Made by a program: the position numbers and the translations under genes. A DNA stretch of 64,000 nucleotides, taken from positions 6,138,001 to 6,202,000 of the forward strand of contig NZ_CP107880.1 in assembly GCF_036013745.1 (NCBI RefSeq), written 5' to 3'. Below, piece after piece: positions 18,537 to 27,370 of this stretch. The DNA comes from Streptomyces sp. NBC_00483. GTDB lineage: Bacteria; Actinomycetota; Actinomycetes; Streptomycetales; Streptomycetaceae. A model generated the notes under the pieces. It searched no databases. It saw only the letters and a program-made list of their open reading frames with translations, and was not told where the DNA came from. Within the stretch, counting starts at the first letter, position 1. Every line of letters begins with the position of its first letter.

Positions 18537-19033
18537 GCGGCGACAAGAGCGGGCGGGCCGCGGCGTCCAGCGGCAAGGCGGCTCCCGGCAAGGTGGCTCC
18601 CGGCGGGGCGACTCCCGGCGGGGCGGCGGCGCAGAGCGTCGACCTGCCCTTCGGCTTCGGCGGGTTCGGGGCCGGGCGGACGGCCGCCCTGCTTGTCCTT
18701 TTCGTCCTCGGCGCGGTCGTCGCGGTCGGCGGGGCGCTCGTCCAAGGGGGCTGGTTCCCGGGCGGGTTGCTGCTCGCGCTCGTCGGGGCGGCCGGCCTGT
18801 TCCTCGGAGGGGCGCGCCTCGCGGGAGGTCGCGCGGGGGCGGTCGCGCCCGCAGCCGGCTGGGTGCTTGCGGTGATCCTGCTCACCGCGAGCCGCCCCGA
18901 GGGCGACTTTTTGTTCGGCGCAGGACTCGGCTCGTACCTCTTCCTCCTCGGAGGGATGGCAGTCGCTGTGATGTGCGCCACCTTCTGGCTGCCCGGGCAA
19001 CCACCCGCGCCCGCCGCCCGACTTGGGAAGTGA
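18533..19033 (+). CDS. Integral membrane protein, DUF6113-like
   Basis: 166 aa, start overlapping the mshB stop by 4 bp (ATGA), so translation is coupled. The first 40 residues are low-complexity (repeats of [14 protein letters not shown]). Four hydrophobic helices follow ([70 protein letters not shown]). The RPEGDFLF motif between helices 3 and 4 is the most conserved-looking part. Function unknown; pairing with mshB is common in Streptomyces but may only be conserved gene order. Confidence 0.7.
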   Translation: MSGDKSGRAAASSGKAAPGKVAPGGATPGGAAAQSVDLPFGFGGFGAGRTAALLVLFVLGAVVAVGGALVQGGWFPGGLLLALVGAAGLFLGGARLAGGRAGAVAPAAGWVLAVILLTASRPEGDFLFGAGLGSYLFLLGGMAVAVMCATFWLPGQPPAPAARLGK

Positions 19034-19186
19034 CGTAGCACTTTGGGTCGTCGTGCGGCGCGTGCCGTTCCGGATTCGTCATCCGTCGCACAGTGACTTC
19101 CGGCGGCGGCCAGTATGGTGGTGCGCGCCGCCGAGCAGCCCGCGAGAGGTCGAGACGGGCGGCGGAGCCAACCGGGAGAACCTGCC

Positions 19187-21292
19187 TTGAGTCGTGAAAC
19201 TGACAGTTCGTCCTCCGGGCCCCAGGGGCGCGGCGCTGCCGCCTACCCGTCGGGAACGCCTCCGTACGGATCGCCCGCGCAGGGCACGGCGTCAGGTGAC
19301 GCCGGTCCGACGCCGCCGGGCGACCAGGGCGCCCCGGAGTCACCCAAGACCGAGACGACGCTGACGACCCGGATCCGGATCAACATCCCCGGCTCCCGGC
19401 CGATCCCGCCGGTCGTCATGCGGACGCCGATGAGCGATGTCGACGCCAATCCGGAGAGCGGCGCCGGCAAGAGAGCCGACACAGGCCCCGCGGCCCCCGC
19501 GGCCCCCGCGCCGGACGCGACGCAGGGCGGCCGCCCCGCGGCGCCCGCCTCGTACGGCGGCCCGGCGGACACGGGCTCCGCGCCCGCCGCCCCCGAGGCC
19601 TCCGCGCCCGCCGCTCCCGCGCCGCAGCGCGAGGAGAAGACGAGCGACTGGTTCGCGCCGCGCAAGCCGCGCGGCGGTGCGGGCGGCCCGGCGACCGGCG
19701 CGGTCCCGACGGTCGGCACGGGTGGCCCGGGTGCCCCCACGCCGCCCGCCCCGGGCTCCAACGGCGGCGGCCCGTCCGGCACTTCGGGCGGCCCGATGGG
19801 CGGGCCCACCGGCGGCCCCTCGGGCGGTCCGTCCGGCGGTTCCTCGGGCGGTTCCTCCGGCGGGTTCGACGTGTCCGGCGCCGTGGCGGCAGGCCCGCTC
19901 GGCGCAGGCGGCGCCCCCGGCCCCCGCGACGACCTGCCGTACTTCGCCGCCCACCAGAACCCGGGCGCACCCGACCGTGGCGACGGGCCCACCGGACCCT
20001 CGGGCCCCACCTCGGGCCCGACCCCGGGCGACGGCCCGATGGTGCCGCCCGGCGCCCCCAACCCGCCGGTCCCCGGCGCCGGTCAGTCGCCGCCGCGGAT
20101 GAGCGACGACACCGCGATCCTCACGCCGCAGAAGCCTGCCCCGGAGCCGCCCGGGGGTGGCAACACCTCCAGTGGCAACGTCTCGGGTGACACGCTCACC
20201 AGCGGCATGCGGGTCGTCCCCTCGGCCGGTGGCGGCCCCAAGGCCCCCGGCGCCTCCGACCCGTTCCAGCAGGGCCCCGACGGCCCCGCGGTGCACACCC
20301 CGCCGAAGCTGCCCGACCCGGTGCCGTCCACCCCCGCGCCCAAGAAGAAGGGCCGCAACAAGCTGGTGCTGCTCGGCGCGGGCGTCGTCGGCCTGGCCGG
20401 AGTCGCGTACGGCGCGGGCCTGTTGATGAACCACTCCGATGTCCCGAAGGGCACCACCGTCGCGGGCGTCGACATCGGCGGCGGCACTCGCGACGAGGCG
20501 ACCACCAAGCTGGAGAACGCCCTCGGCAAGCGCACGGAACAGGCGCTGAAGCTTCAGGTCGGCGGCAAGACCGTGGCGATGCAGCCGGCCCAGGCGGGCC
20601 TCTCCTTCGACACCGCGTCGACCGTGGCCGCGGCCGCGGGCAGCGACTACAACCCGGTCTCGGTGATCGGCTCGCTGTTCGGCAACGAGCGGGTCGTGGC
20701 CCCGGTCATGCCCGTCGACGAGGAGAAGCTCGCCGCGTCCCTGCAGCGGGCCGCAGGCGGCGCCGCGGCCTCCGGCGAGGGCACGATCAAGTTCGCGCCG
20801 GGCAAGGCCGTCCCCGTCTACGGCAAGACCGGCAAGGGGCTCGACCTCGCCCAGTCGGCCGCCGCGGTCAAGGACGCGTACAACGCGCAGATCGAGACCG
20901 GCGCGTCCGGAGCGGTCCCGCTGGCGACGTCGACGCAGAAGCCGACGATCTCGGACGCCGAGGTCGACCGGAAGATGCAGCAGTTCGCCGAGCCCGCGAT
21001 GTCCGGACTGATCACGGTCAAGGCGGGCGGCGCCTCGATCCAGTTCGGCCCCGACAAGTCGCTGCCGAAGATCCTGAGCGTGCAGCCGGTCAACGGGAAG
21101 CTGGTCGAGAAGTACAACCTCCCGGAGCTCAAGAAGCTGTACGGCACGACCTTCGACGGCGTCCTCGTCACCCGCGGCACCGGCAAGAAGACGCCGGTCC
21201 AGCCCACGGACGTGGCCGCAGCCATCGGCAAGGCGCTGCTCGGCAAGACCTCCGCCGAGCGCACCGCGGAGATCCAGACGAACGCCTCGTAG
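19187..21292 (+). CDS. Proline/glycine-rich membrane protein with PG-binding (PF12229-like) domains
   Basis: 701 aa. TTG at 19187 is preferred over GTG 19115 because GGGAGAA lies 7 nt before it and the conserved-looking start SRETDSSS follows. Residues 1 to about 385 are Pro/Gly/Ala/Ser-rich and probably disordered, with runs of GGP and GGS triplets; this cytoplasmic part also holds TTRIRINIPGSRPIPPVVMR. One membrane helix follows a Lys-rich stop (KKKGRNKLVLLGAGVVGLAG). The outer part has a YoaR/VanW-associated peptidoglycan-binding type domain (VAGVDIGGGTRDEATTKLENAL, LSFDTASTVAAAAG) present roughly twice. A wall-anchoring or cell-envelope sensing role is likely; no enzyme motif is seen. It is followed by a terminator. 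Confidence 0.7.
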   Translation: MSRETDSSSSGPQGRGAAAYPSGTPPYGSPAQGTASGDAGPTPPGDQGAPESPKTETTLTTRIRINIPGSRPIPPVVMRTPMSDVDANPESGAGKRADTGPAAPAAPAPDATQGGRPAAPASYGGPADTGSAPAAPEASAPAAPAPQREEKTSDWFAPRKPRGGAGGPATGAVPTVGTGGPGAPTPPAPGSNGGGPSGTSGGPMGGPTGGPSGGPSGGSSGGSSGGFDVSGAVAAGPLGAGGAPGPRDDLPYFAAHQNPGAPDRGDGPTGPSGPTSGPTPGDGPMVPPGAPNPPVPGAGQSPPRMSDDTAILTPQKPAPEPPGGGNTSSGNVSGDTLTSGMRVVPSAGGGPKAPGASDPFQQGPDGPAVHTPPKLPDPVPSTPAPKKKGRNKLVLLGAGVVGLAGVAYGAGLLMNHSDVPKGTTVAGVDIGGGTRDEATTKLENALGKRTEQALKLQVGGKTVAMQPAQAGLSFDTASTVAAAAGSDYNPVSVIGSLFGNERVVAPVMPVDEEKLAASLQRAAGGAAASGEGTIKFAPGKAVPVYGKTGKGLDLAQSAAAVKDAYNAQIETGASGAVPLATSTQKPTISDAEVDRKMQQFAEPAMSGLITVKAGGASIQFGPDKSLPKILSVQPVNGKLVEKYNLPELKKLYGTTFDGVLVTRGTGKKTPVQPTDVAAAIGKALLGKTSAERTAEIQTNAS

Positions 21293-21307
21293 CTCCGCCC
21301 GCGTCAC

Positions 21308-21339
21308 GAGTCCCGCATGACATCCGTCATGCGGGACTC
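21308..21339. terminator. Terminator after PG-binding protein gene
   Basis: Perfect 14-bp inverted repeat GAGTCCCGCATGAC / GTCATGCGGGACTC with a 4-nt ATCC loop, 15 bp past the stop codon. Confidence 0.75.
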
Positions 21340-21390
21340 ACGCTTTGCGACACTGCCGCGCACCCCCGCCCACCGGCGACGCTTACTGCC

Positions 21391-22299
21391 ATGACGACAC
21401 ACGCAGCGGTCACCTTCAGCGGGGTGACGAAGACGTACGGCACCGTACGGGCGGTCGACGGCCTGGGCCTCGAACTGCACGCGGGCGAGACGGTCGCCTT
21501 GCTCGGCCCGAACGGCGCGGGCAAGTCCACCACCCTCGACCTGCTCCTCGGCCTGCGCCCCGCCGACACCGGCGAGGTCCGGGTCTTCGGCACGAGCCCC
21601 CGCGAGGCGATCACGGCGGGCCGGGTCGGCGCCATGCTGCAGAGCGGCGGCCTGATGGACGAGGTGACCGTGCGCGAACTCGTCCGGCTCGGCTGCGCCC
21701 TGCACCCGAAGCCGTACCCGGCCGACGAGGTCCTGGCCCGCGCGGGACTCACGCAGATCGCCGACCGCAAGGTCAACAAGCTCTCGGGTGGCCAGGAGCA
21801 GCGCGTCCGCTTCGCCCTCGCCACGGCCGGCGACAGCGACCTCATCGTCCTCGACGAGCCGACGACCGGCATGGACGTGAGCGCCCGGCAGGCGTTCTGG
21901 GCGACCATGCGCGAGCAGGCAGAGCAGGGCCGCACGGTGCTGTTCGCCACGCACTACCTGGAGGAGGCGGACGCGATCGCCGACCGCGTCCTCGTGCTGC
22001 ACCGCGGCCGCCTCCTCGCCGACGGCACGGCCGCCGAGATCAAGGCGAAGGCCGGCGCCCGCAGGGTTTCCTTCGACCTGGAGGGCGAGATCGACGAGGC
22101 CGCGATCAAGGGCCTGCCGTTCCTCACCGGAGTGGCCGTCAGCGGACAGACCGTCCGCATCCAGTCCACCGACGCCGACGCGACCGTGCACGCGCTGTAC
22201 GGGCTCGGCGTCTACCCGCGCAATCTCGAAGTCGCCGGACTCGGCCTGGAACAGGCCTTCGTGGCGATCACCGAGGCCGAGGAGGCCAAGTCGCTGTGA
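21391..22299 (+). CDS. ABC-2 type exporter ATPase
   Basis: 302 aa. Walker A GPNGAGKSTTLD, signature LSGGQEQRVRFALA, Walker B LIVLDEPTTGMD, switch His ATHYLEEAD: the DrrA/NatA pattern of exporters for drugs, antibiotics or lipids. First of four overlapping genes (ATPase, permease, histidine kinase, response regulator), the same order as B. subtilis yvfRSTU. Its TGA overlaps the GTG of the permease. Substrate unknown. Confidence 0.9.
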   Translation: MTTHAAVTFSGVTKTYGTVRAVDGLGLELHAGETVALLGPNGAGKSTTLDLLLGLRPADTGEVRVFGTSPREAITAGRVGAMLQSGGLMDEVTVRELVRLGCALHPKPYPADEVLARAGLTQIADRKVNKLSGGQEQRVRFALATAGDSDLIVLDEPTTGMDVSARQAFWATMREQAEQGRTVLFATHYLEEADAIADRVLVLHRGRLLADGTAAEIKAKAGARRVSFDLEGEIDEAAIKGLPFLTGVAVSGQTVRIQSTDADATVHALYGLGVYPRNLEVAGLGLEQAFVAITEAEEAKSL

Positions 22300-23036
22300 A
22301 CAGTCTGATCAAGCTCGAACTCACCCGGGCCTTCCGCAACCGGAAGTTCCTGTTCTTCTCGGTGATCTACCCGTCCGTGCTGTTCCTGCTGATCGCGGGC
22401 CAGGCCGACACCACCACCATGGTCGACGGCACGGGCCTGAGCCTCCCCGCGTTCATGATGGTCTCGATGGCCTCCTTCGGCGCGCTCACCGCCGTCCTCA
22501 TGGGCAACAGCGAGCGCATCGCGAAGGAGCGGGAGAACGGCTGGGTACGGCAGTTGAGGCTCACCACGCTGCCCGGACGCGGCTATGTCCTCGCCAAGAC
22601 CGCGAGCGCCGCCGTCGTCTCGCTCCCGTCCATCGTGATCGTCTTCGTCGTGGCCGCGGCCTTCAAGGACGTACGCCTCGACGCCTGGCAGTGGCTCGCG
22701 CTCACCGGCTCGATCTGGGCCGGCAGCCTCGTCTTCGCCGCGCTCGGCGTGGCCATCGGCTATCTCGCCTCCGGCGACGCCGTCCGGCCGATCACGATGA
22801 TCACGTACTTCGGCCTGTCGATCCTGGGCGGCCTGTGGATCCCGATGAGCGGATTCCCGCAATGGCTGCAGAACATCGCGGAATGGCTGCCCACGCACGC
22901 GTACGCTGCCCTCGGCCAGGCCATCGAGCTGGGTGGCGCCCCCGACGCCAAGGACGTCGCGCTGCTTGTCGCGTACTTCCTGATCTTCGCGGGCGGCGCG
23001 GCCTGGCTGTACCGGAAGGACACGTTGAAGGCGTGA
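22296..23036 (+). CDS. ABC-2 type exporter permease
   Basis: 246 aa, GTG 22296 inside GTGA. Six hydrophobic segments of the ABC2_membrane type: the N-terminal amphipathic start LIKLELTRAFRNRKFLFFSVIYPSVLF, then YLASGDAVRPITMITYFGLSILGGLWIPMSGFPQWLQ, the conserved region before the last helix pair. It forms the channel for the ATPase encoded just before. The stop overlaps the kinase start (GTGA). Confidence 0.88.
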   Translation: MNSLIKLELTRAFRNRKFLFFSVIYPSVLFLLIAGQADTTTMVDGTGLSLPAFMMVSMASFGALTAVLMGNSERIAKERENGWVRQLRLTTLPGRGYVLAKTASAAVVSLPSIVIVFVVAAAFKDVRLDAWQWLALTGSIWAGSLVFAALGVAIGYLASGDAVRPITMITYFGLSILGGLWIPMSGFPQWLQNIAEWLPTHAYAALGQAIELGGAPDAKDVALLVAYFLIFAGGAAWLYRKDTLKA

Positions 23037-24190
23037 GCGAGCCAGGGGAGTGGGCGGAGGCCGGCCGGGCGCCGGAGAACCGCCGCGAGTTGTTCGTGAA
23101 GCTGCTGTGGATCGGCATGTGGCTGGTCTTCCTCGGCGACCCGGTCGGCGACCTGGTGGCGGGCCACCACGGCACGGTGGGCACCGTGTTCGGCTGGTTG
23201 GGGCTCGGGGCGTTCACGCTCACGTACCTGGTCCTCGTGTTCCGGCACACGAGCCGCCCGCTCGCCCGCGCCGTCGTGCTCTCGGTGCTCGGCGTCCTGC
23301 CCGTGATCGCCGTCGTGCTCTGCCTGACGCTCGGCGAGCCCTGGCTGGTGCTCTTCGTGTACGTCTCCGTCGGCTGCGGGGCCGTGCTGCCCATGCGGCA
23401 GGCGCAGATCATGATCCTCGTGATGACCGGCGTGATGGTGGCGCTGGCCCTGCACCTCGGCGCGGGACCCGACATCGGCCTGATCGTCCCCGCGCTGCTC
23501 GGCGGCTTCTCCATGACGGGCGTACGCCGACTGGTGCGCACGACACGGGAGTTGCGCCAGGCCCGCGCCCAGGTCGCCCAGCTCGCCGCCAACGAGGAGC
23601 GCCTGCGCCTCGCCCGCGACCTGCACGACCTGCTCGGCCACTCCCTCTCGCTCATCACGCTCAAGAGCGAACTGGCCGGGCGGATGCTGCCCGACAACCC
23701 CGACAAGGCGGCCGACCAGGTCGCCGACATCGAGAAGGTCAGCCGGCAGGCCCTGGTCGACGTCCGCGAGGCCGTCAGCGGCTACCGGCGCGCCCGCCTC
23801 GCCACCGAACTCGCGGGCGCCCAGGCCGCGCTGACCGCGGCGGGCGTCGCCGCGGACGTGCCCTCCGAGGTCCCGGAGCTGCCCGAGGCGCAGGAGTCGG
23901 CGCTCGCCTGGACGCTGCGCGAGGCCGTCACCAACGTCGTACGGCACAGTGGCGCGCAGCGCTGCGTCGTCGGCGTCACCCGGCGCGAGACCCTCGAAGG
24001 GCCCCGCGTCGAACTGACCGTGGAGGACGACGGCTCGGGCCCCTCAGGGGCGCCCCGGGGCAACGGCCTCACCGGCCTCGGCGAACGCCTCACGGCGGTA
24101 GGCGGCACCCTGGAGACGGACGCGGCACGCGGCGGCGGCTTCCGCCTGGTGGCCCGGGTCCCGGCCGCCTCCGTAGGATCCGGCGCATGA
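23033..24190 (+). CDS. Sensor histidine kinase, NarL/DesK (HisKA_3) family
   Basis: 385 aa, GTG 23033 inside GTGA at the end of the permease gene. Four to five membrane helices (residues about 20-160) with almost no extracellular domain, the intramembrane-sensing layout. Then RLARDLHDLLGHSLSLI with the phosphorylated His198, HisKA_3 helix, N-box EAVTNVVRHSGA and G-box GNGLTGLGERL. Coupling to an exporter suggests it senses membrane or drug stress handled by that exporter, as for DesK or YvfT; this is inference. Confidence 0.92.
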   Translation: MSEPGEWAEAGRAPENRRELFVKLLWIGMWLVFLGDPVGDLVAGHHGTVGTVFGWLGLGAFTLTYLVLVFRHTSRPLARAVVLSVLGVLPVIAVVLCLTLGEPWLVLFVYVSVGCGAVLPMRQAQIMILVMTGVMVALALHLGAGPDIGLIVPALLGGFSMTGVRRLVRTTRELRQARAQVAQLAANEERLRLARDLHDLLGHSLSLITLKSELAGRMLPDNPDKAADQVADIEKVSRQALVDVREAVSGYRRARLATELAGAQAALTAAGVAADVPSEVPELPEAQESALAWTLREAVTNVVRHSGAQRCVVGVTRRETLEGPRVELTVEDDGSGPSGAPRGNGLTGLGERLTAVGGTLETDAARGGGFRLVARVPAASVGSGA

Positions 24191-24798
24191 GCACGATCAA
24201 GGTGTTGTTGGCCGAGGACCAGTCGATGGTGCGCGAGGCGCTGGCCGCGCTGCTCGGCCTGGAGGCGGACATCGAGGTCGTCGCGCAGGTGGCGCGCGGT
24301 GACGAGGTGGTGGCGGCCGCCCGCGCGCACGCGGTGGACGTGGCGCTCCTCGACATCGAGATGCCGGGCTGTACGGGCATCGAGGCGGCGGCCCAACTCC
24401 GCGAGGTCCTGCCGGAGTTGAAGGTCGTCGTGCTCACCACGTTCGGCCGGCCCGGCTATCTGCGCAGCGCCATGGAGGCGGGCGCGGCCGCGTTCCTGGT
24501 CAAGGACGCCCCGGCCGCGCAGCTCGCCGAGGCCGTACGGAAGGTGCTCGCGGGCGAACGCGTCATCGACCCCACGCTCGCGGCGGCGGCCCTCGCGGAG
24601 GGCGCGAATCCGCTCACCGACCGCGAACGCGAGGTGCTGCGCGCGGCGGCTGACGGCGCCACCAACGCGGAACTGGCGGCCGCCCTCCACCTGTCCCAGG
24701 GCACGGTCCGCAACTACCTGTCGGTGGCGATCCAGAAGCTGGCGGTGCGCAATCGGGCGGAGGCGGTGGCCGCCGCGCGGGAGAAGGGCTGGTTGTAG
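24187..24798 (+). CDS. LuxR/NarL-family response regulator
   Basis: 203 aa, ATG overlapping the kinase stop (ATGA). The receiver domain has acidic pocket E10-D11, phospho-acceptor Asp56 in VALLDIEMPG, Thr84/85 and Lys106 (FLVKDAP). The C-terminal LuxR helix-turn-helix (LTDREREVLRAAADGATNAELAAALHLSQGTVRNYLS) binds DNA. It would control its own four-gene operon and possibly others. After the stop a 22-bp segment (TGTAGGGCTT...) is repeated. Confidence 0.93.
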   Translation: MSTIKVLLAEDQSMVREALAALLGLEADIEVVAQVARGDEVVAAARAHAVDVALLDIEMPGCTGIEAAAQLREVLPELKVVVLTTFGRPGYLRSAMEAGAAAFLVKDAPAAQLAEAVRKVLAGERVIDPTLAAAALAEGANPLTDREREVLRAAADGATNAELAAALHLSQGTVRNYLSVAIQKLAVRNRAEAVAAAREKGWL

Positions 24799-24837
24799 GG
24801 CTTTCTGGGGGAGGCTGTAGGGCTTCCTGAGAGAGGG
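24794..24837 (+). repeat. 22-bp tandem duplication starting at response-regulator stop codon
   Basis: Two units beginning TGTAGGGCTT(T/C)CTG, period 22 bp; the first contains the TAG stop. One of several cases in this window in which tandem repeats start at a stop codon. Confidence 0.6.
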
Positions 24838-24838
24838 C

Positions 24839-25681
24839 TCAGTTCAGCATCGCGCGGGCCGCCCGCGACTGCTCCCGCACCGACTCCGCCGCCGTCTCGT
24901 CGACGGCCCCGACCACGTCCGCGTACGCCTCCAGCTCCACCGCCCCGTTCACGAAGTCCCCACGGCGTACGAGGAGCTGGGCCCGCTCGTAGCGCAGTCG
25001 CGCCGGGTGCGCGGGCAGCAGCAGCGACAGCTCCACGGCCCACAGCGACACGTCGGAGCGCTCGGGCCGCGTCGCCGCCCAGGCCCGGATGTTGTTGAGG
25101 ATCCGCAGGACCACGTCCAGCGGATCGGCGGGCACCAGCATCGACGGATCCAGCGGGCCGCCCGTCGCCCCCGCCACCAGCGTCTGCGCGTCGGCCCCCG
25201 TGAGCACCCGGCCCCCGTCGAACGGATCGGCCAGCACCTGCCCGTCGGTGGGACCGAAGCCGACCACGAAGTGCCCCGGCAGAGCCACCCCGCACACCGG
25301 CGCCCCGGCCCGCCGGGCCACCTCCAGCCACACCACCGACAACAGGATCGGCAGCCCTCTGCGACGCCGTACGACCTCGTGCAGGAGGGACGACTCGAGC
25401 CGCTGATAGTCGTTCGGCGTGCCGTGGAAACCGGTGCGCGCGCCGAGCAGCTCGGCGCACGCGGTGGCCCAGCCGTGCGGCGAGGCGGGCCGGTACGGCA
25501 GCCGCCCGGCGAGCTCGTCCAGCTCGATCTGAACGGCGTCCATGCCGGCCTCGTCGAGCGACGCGTCGCCCTGCGCGGCGAGCAGCAGACACAGCTGCGC
25601 GAGGTCGGGCCGCTCGGCCCGCGCCTCTTCGGCGAACCGCCGCCGCAGCTCCGTGGAACGGGGGGAAAGGTGGGGGGACAT
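24839..25681 (-). CDS. Transglutaminase-like / SirB1-family protein
   Basis: 280 aa. ATG 25681 is chosen because the domain starts there and a GAGG site precedes it; a longer frame runs up to 25759. The Transglut_core2 pattern is clear: LLHEVVRRRRGLPILLSVVWLEVARRAGAPVCGVALPGHFVVGFG, then a C-terminal TPR-like helical part (RILNNIRAWAATRPERSDVSLWAVELSLLLPAHPARLRYERAQLLVRRGDF). Activity has not been shown for this family and the Cys/His/Asp triad is not clearly complete. Possible role in protein interaction. It is 40 bp from the convergent response regulator and follows the GNAT gene. Confidence 0.8.
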   Translation of the reverse strand: MSPHLSPRSTELRRRFAEEARAERPDLAQLCLLLAAQGDASLDEAGMDAVQIELDELAGRLPYRPASPHGWATACAELLGARTGFHGTPNDYQRLESSLLHEVVRRRRGLPILLSVVWLEVARRAGAPVCGVALPGHFVVGFGPTDGQVLADPFDGGRVLTGADAQTLVAGATGGPLDPSMLVPADPLDVVLRILNNIRAWAATRPERSDVSLWAVELSLLLPAHPARLRYERAQLLVRRGDFVNGAVELEAYADVVGAVDETAAESVREQSRAARAMLN

Positions 25682-25733
25682 ACGTGCCTCGTGCCCTTTC
25701 AGGCCGATCGATACGGCATTCGTCGACAAGGCA

Positions 25734-26768
25734 TCAGCCGGCGTGCCGTTCCGGAGCACGGTAGTGGTGGTACGCGTGATGCGTGGCGAAACCCATGCGG
25801 TCGTAGAGGGCGCGCGCCCCCTCGTTGTCCGCCTCGACCTGGAGCCAGGCCGCCGACGCGCCCTCGTCGAGCGCCTGTCGGGCGAGCGCCGTCATCACGT
25901 CCGTGGCGAGCCCTCGACGCCGCTGCGCAGGGTCGACCTCGACGGCGGCGAACCCGGCCCACCGCCCGTCGACCACGCACCGCCCGATCGCGGCGGGCAC
26001 GTCACCCTCGCCCGGCACGGTCGCGAACCACACCGAGGGCCCGGCGCACAGCACCTTCAACGCGACCTCGCTCGCTCCCTTGCGCTGGTAGCGCGCGAGC
26101 CACGCCTCGTCCGGCTCGCGGCTCAGCAGCACGTGCGGCGCGTCGGGCGCGTCCCCGATGGGCGCGAGCGCGGCGATCCGCAGCTCGGCGCTCACCTCGC
26201 GCACCCACCCGCGCTCCTCAAGACCGGCGCACAGGAGCTCCTGCGCCCCCTCGGCCCCGGTCGCCGTCTGCGCGTACGCCGGAAGGCCACGGGCCGCGTA
26301 CCACTCCTGTACGTGGCTCAACGCGTCGTCGAGCGGACGCCCCGGGTCCCCCAGAGGGAGTACCGAGTTGGCCCGCCGAGTGAACCCGTCGGCGGCTCTC
26401 AGCTCCCAATCGCCGAGCCGTTCGCTCTCGATCGGCTGCCAGGCGCGCGCGGCGGCGCGAGCGAGCTCCGGATACGTGGCCGAGGGGCCGCGGCGACGGG
26501 CGGGTGCGGCGGGCACGACCTTCCCCGCGACCAGCGAGGACTCCTCGACCCGCACACCTTCACCGTTTCTCCGTGTGATGAGGAGCACACCGTCGTTCCA
26601 CGATGTGAGAACACCGACCGTGTCGGTGAACTTTCGACCCGCGGAACCCTCCCCGCTCACCCGTCGTACAGAGACGCGTTTCCCCACGTCATCGCACGAA
26701 ATGCGGACTTCCAGGCGTCCGCCCGCAGTGAATTCCACAGCTCGCCCCACCCCTCCTGTTCGGATCAT
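25734..26768 (-). CDS. GNAT family N-acetyltransferase with N-terminal SH3-like domain
   Basis: 344 aa. The C-terminal domain has the acetyl-CoA site VDPAQRRRGLATDVMTALARQAL and the last GNAT motif (LQVEADNEGARALYDRMGFATHHAYHHY). The first 90 residues resemble a small beta-barrel (VGKRVSVRRV...DTVGVLTSWNDGVLLITRRNGEGVRVEESSLVAGKVVP) like the N-terminal part of M. tuberculosis Rv0428c. A -10 box (TAGTAT, 26783-26788) 14 nt before ATG predicts a very short leader. Substrate unknown; small-molecule or protein N-acetylation. Confidence 0.85.
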   Translation of the reverse strand: MIRTGGVGRAVEFTAGGRLEVRISCDDVGKRVSVRRVSGEGSAGRKFTDTVGVLTSWNDGVLLITRRNGEGVRVEESSLVAGKVVPAAPARRRGPSATYPELARAAARAWQPIESERLGDWELRAADGFTRRANSVLPLGDPGRPLDDALSHVQEWYAARGLPAYAQTATGAEGAQELLCAGLEERGWVREVSAELRIAALAPIGDAPDAPHVLLSREPDEAWLARYQRKGASEVALKVLCAGPSVWFATVPGEGDVPAAIGRCVVDGRWAGFAAVEVDPAQRRRGLATDVMTALARQALDEGASAAWLQVEADNEGARALYDRMGFATHHAYHHYRAPERHAG

Positions 26769-26878
26769 GCCCAGGAACGGAGATACTAGAGGTGGGCATC
26801 GACGACGCCGCGCTCCCGCGCGCCAGGCGGCGGAGCCTGCGGAGGCCCGCCAGCGCCCTATCGAGGAGGAACGACAGC

Positions 26879-27199
26879 GTGACCTACGTCATCGCGCAGC
26901 CTTGTGTCGACGTCAAGGACAAGGCGTGCATCGAGGAGTGCCCGGTCGACTGCATCTACGAGGGCAAGCGGTCCTTGTACATCCACCCGGATGAATGCGT
27001 CGACTGTGGCGCCTGTGAGCCGGTCTGCCCGGTCGAGGCGATCTTCTACGAGGACGACACTCCTGAGGAGTGGAAGGACTACTACAAGGCGAACGTCGAG
27101 TTCTTCGACGATCTCGGTTCGCCCGGTGGTGCCTCGAAGATGGGCCTGATCGACAAGGACTACCCGTTCATCGCCGCGCTGCCGCCGCAGAACCAGTAA
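26879..27199 (+). CDS. fdxA: 7Fe ferredoxin FdxA (3Fe-4S / 4Fe-4S)
   Basis: 106 aa, GTG start with GAGGAGGAACGAC upstream. Two cluster motifs: C-x7-C-x3-C-P (CVDVKDKACIEECPVDC), where one Cys spacing is longer so the first cluster is 3Fe-4S, and CVDCGACEPVCP for the 4Fe-4S cluster. The C-terminal extension (EEWKDYYKANVEFFDDLGSPGGA) is typical of actinobacterial and Azotobacter FdI-type ferredoxins. It transfers low-potential electrons; partners are unknown here. Divergent from the GNAT gene and upstream of dapC. Confidence 0.95.
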   Translation: MTYVIAQPCVDVKDKACIEECPVDCIYEGKRSLYIHPDECVDCGACEPVCPVEAIFYEDDTPEEWKDYYKANVEFFDDLGSPGGASKMGLIDKDYPFIAALPPQNQ

Positions 27200-27250
27200 C
27201 CGAACCCAGTAGCTTCTGAGTTCAGTACGTTCTGAGTTCAGCGGTACGCA
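27191..27250 (+). repeat. Short tandem repeats beginning at fdxA stop codon
   Basis: AACC(C)AGTA occurs twice across the stop, then TTCTGAGTTCAG at 27214 and 27230 (16-bp period). Confidence 0.55.
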
Positions 27251-27262
27251 CAGGCGCTGCCC

Positions 27263-27297
27263 CGGTCCCGTACGGCTCTGACTGCCGTACGGGACCG
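27263..27297. terminator. Terminator after fdxA
   Basis: Perfect 14-bp stem CGGTCCCGTACGGC / GCCGTACGGGACCG with a 7-nt loop, between fdxA and dapC. Confidence 0.75.
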
Positions 27298-27370
27298 AGG
27301 CATTTGTCCACCACGTCGCGAAGAGAGCCGCGTCGCGAAGAGAGCATCACGAGGAAAGCGAGCCACCCAG

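Noticed and set aside
26792..26878. N-terminal extension of ferredoxin to 26792
   Set aside because: The Arg-rich extension is in the promoter region; GTG 26879 has an excellent ribosome site and gives the usual ferredoxin length.
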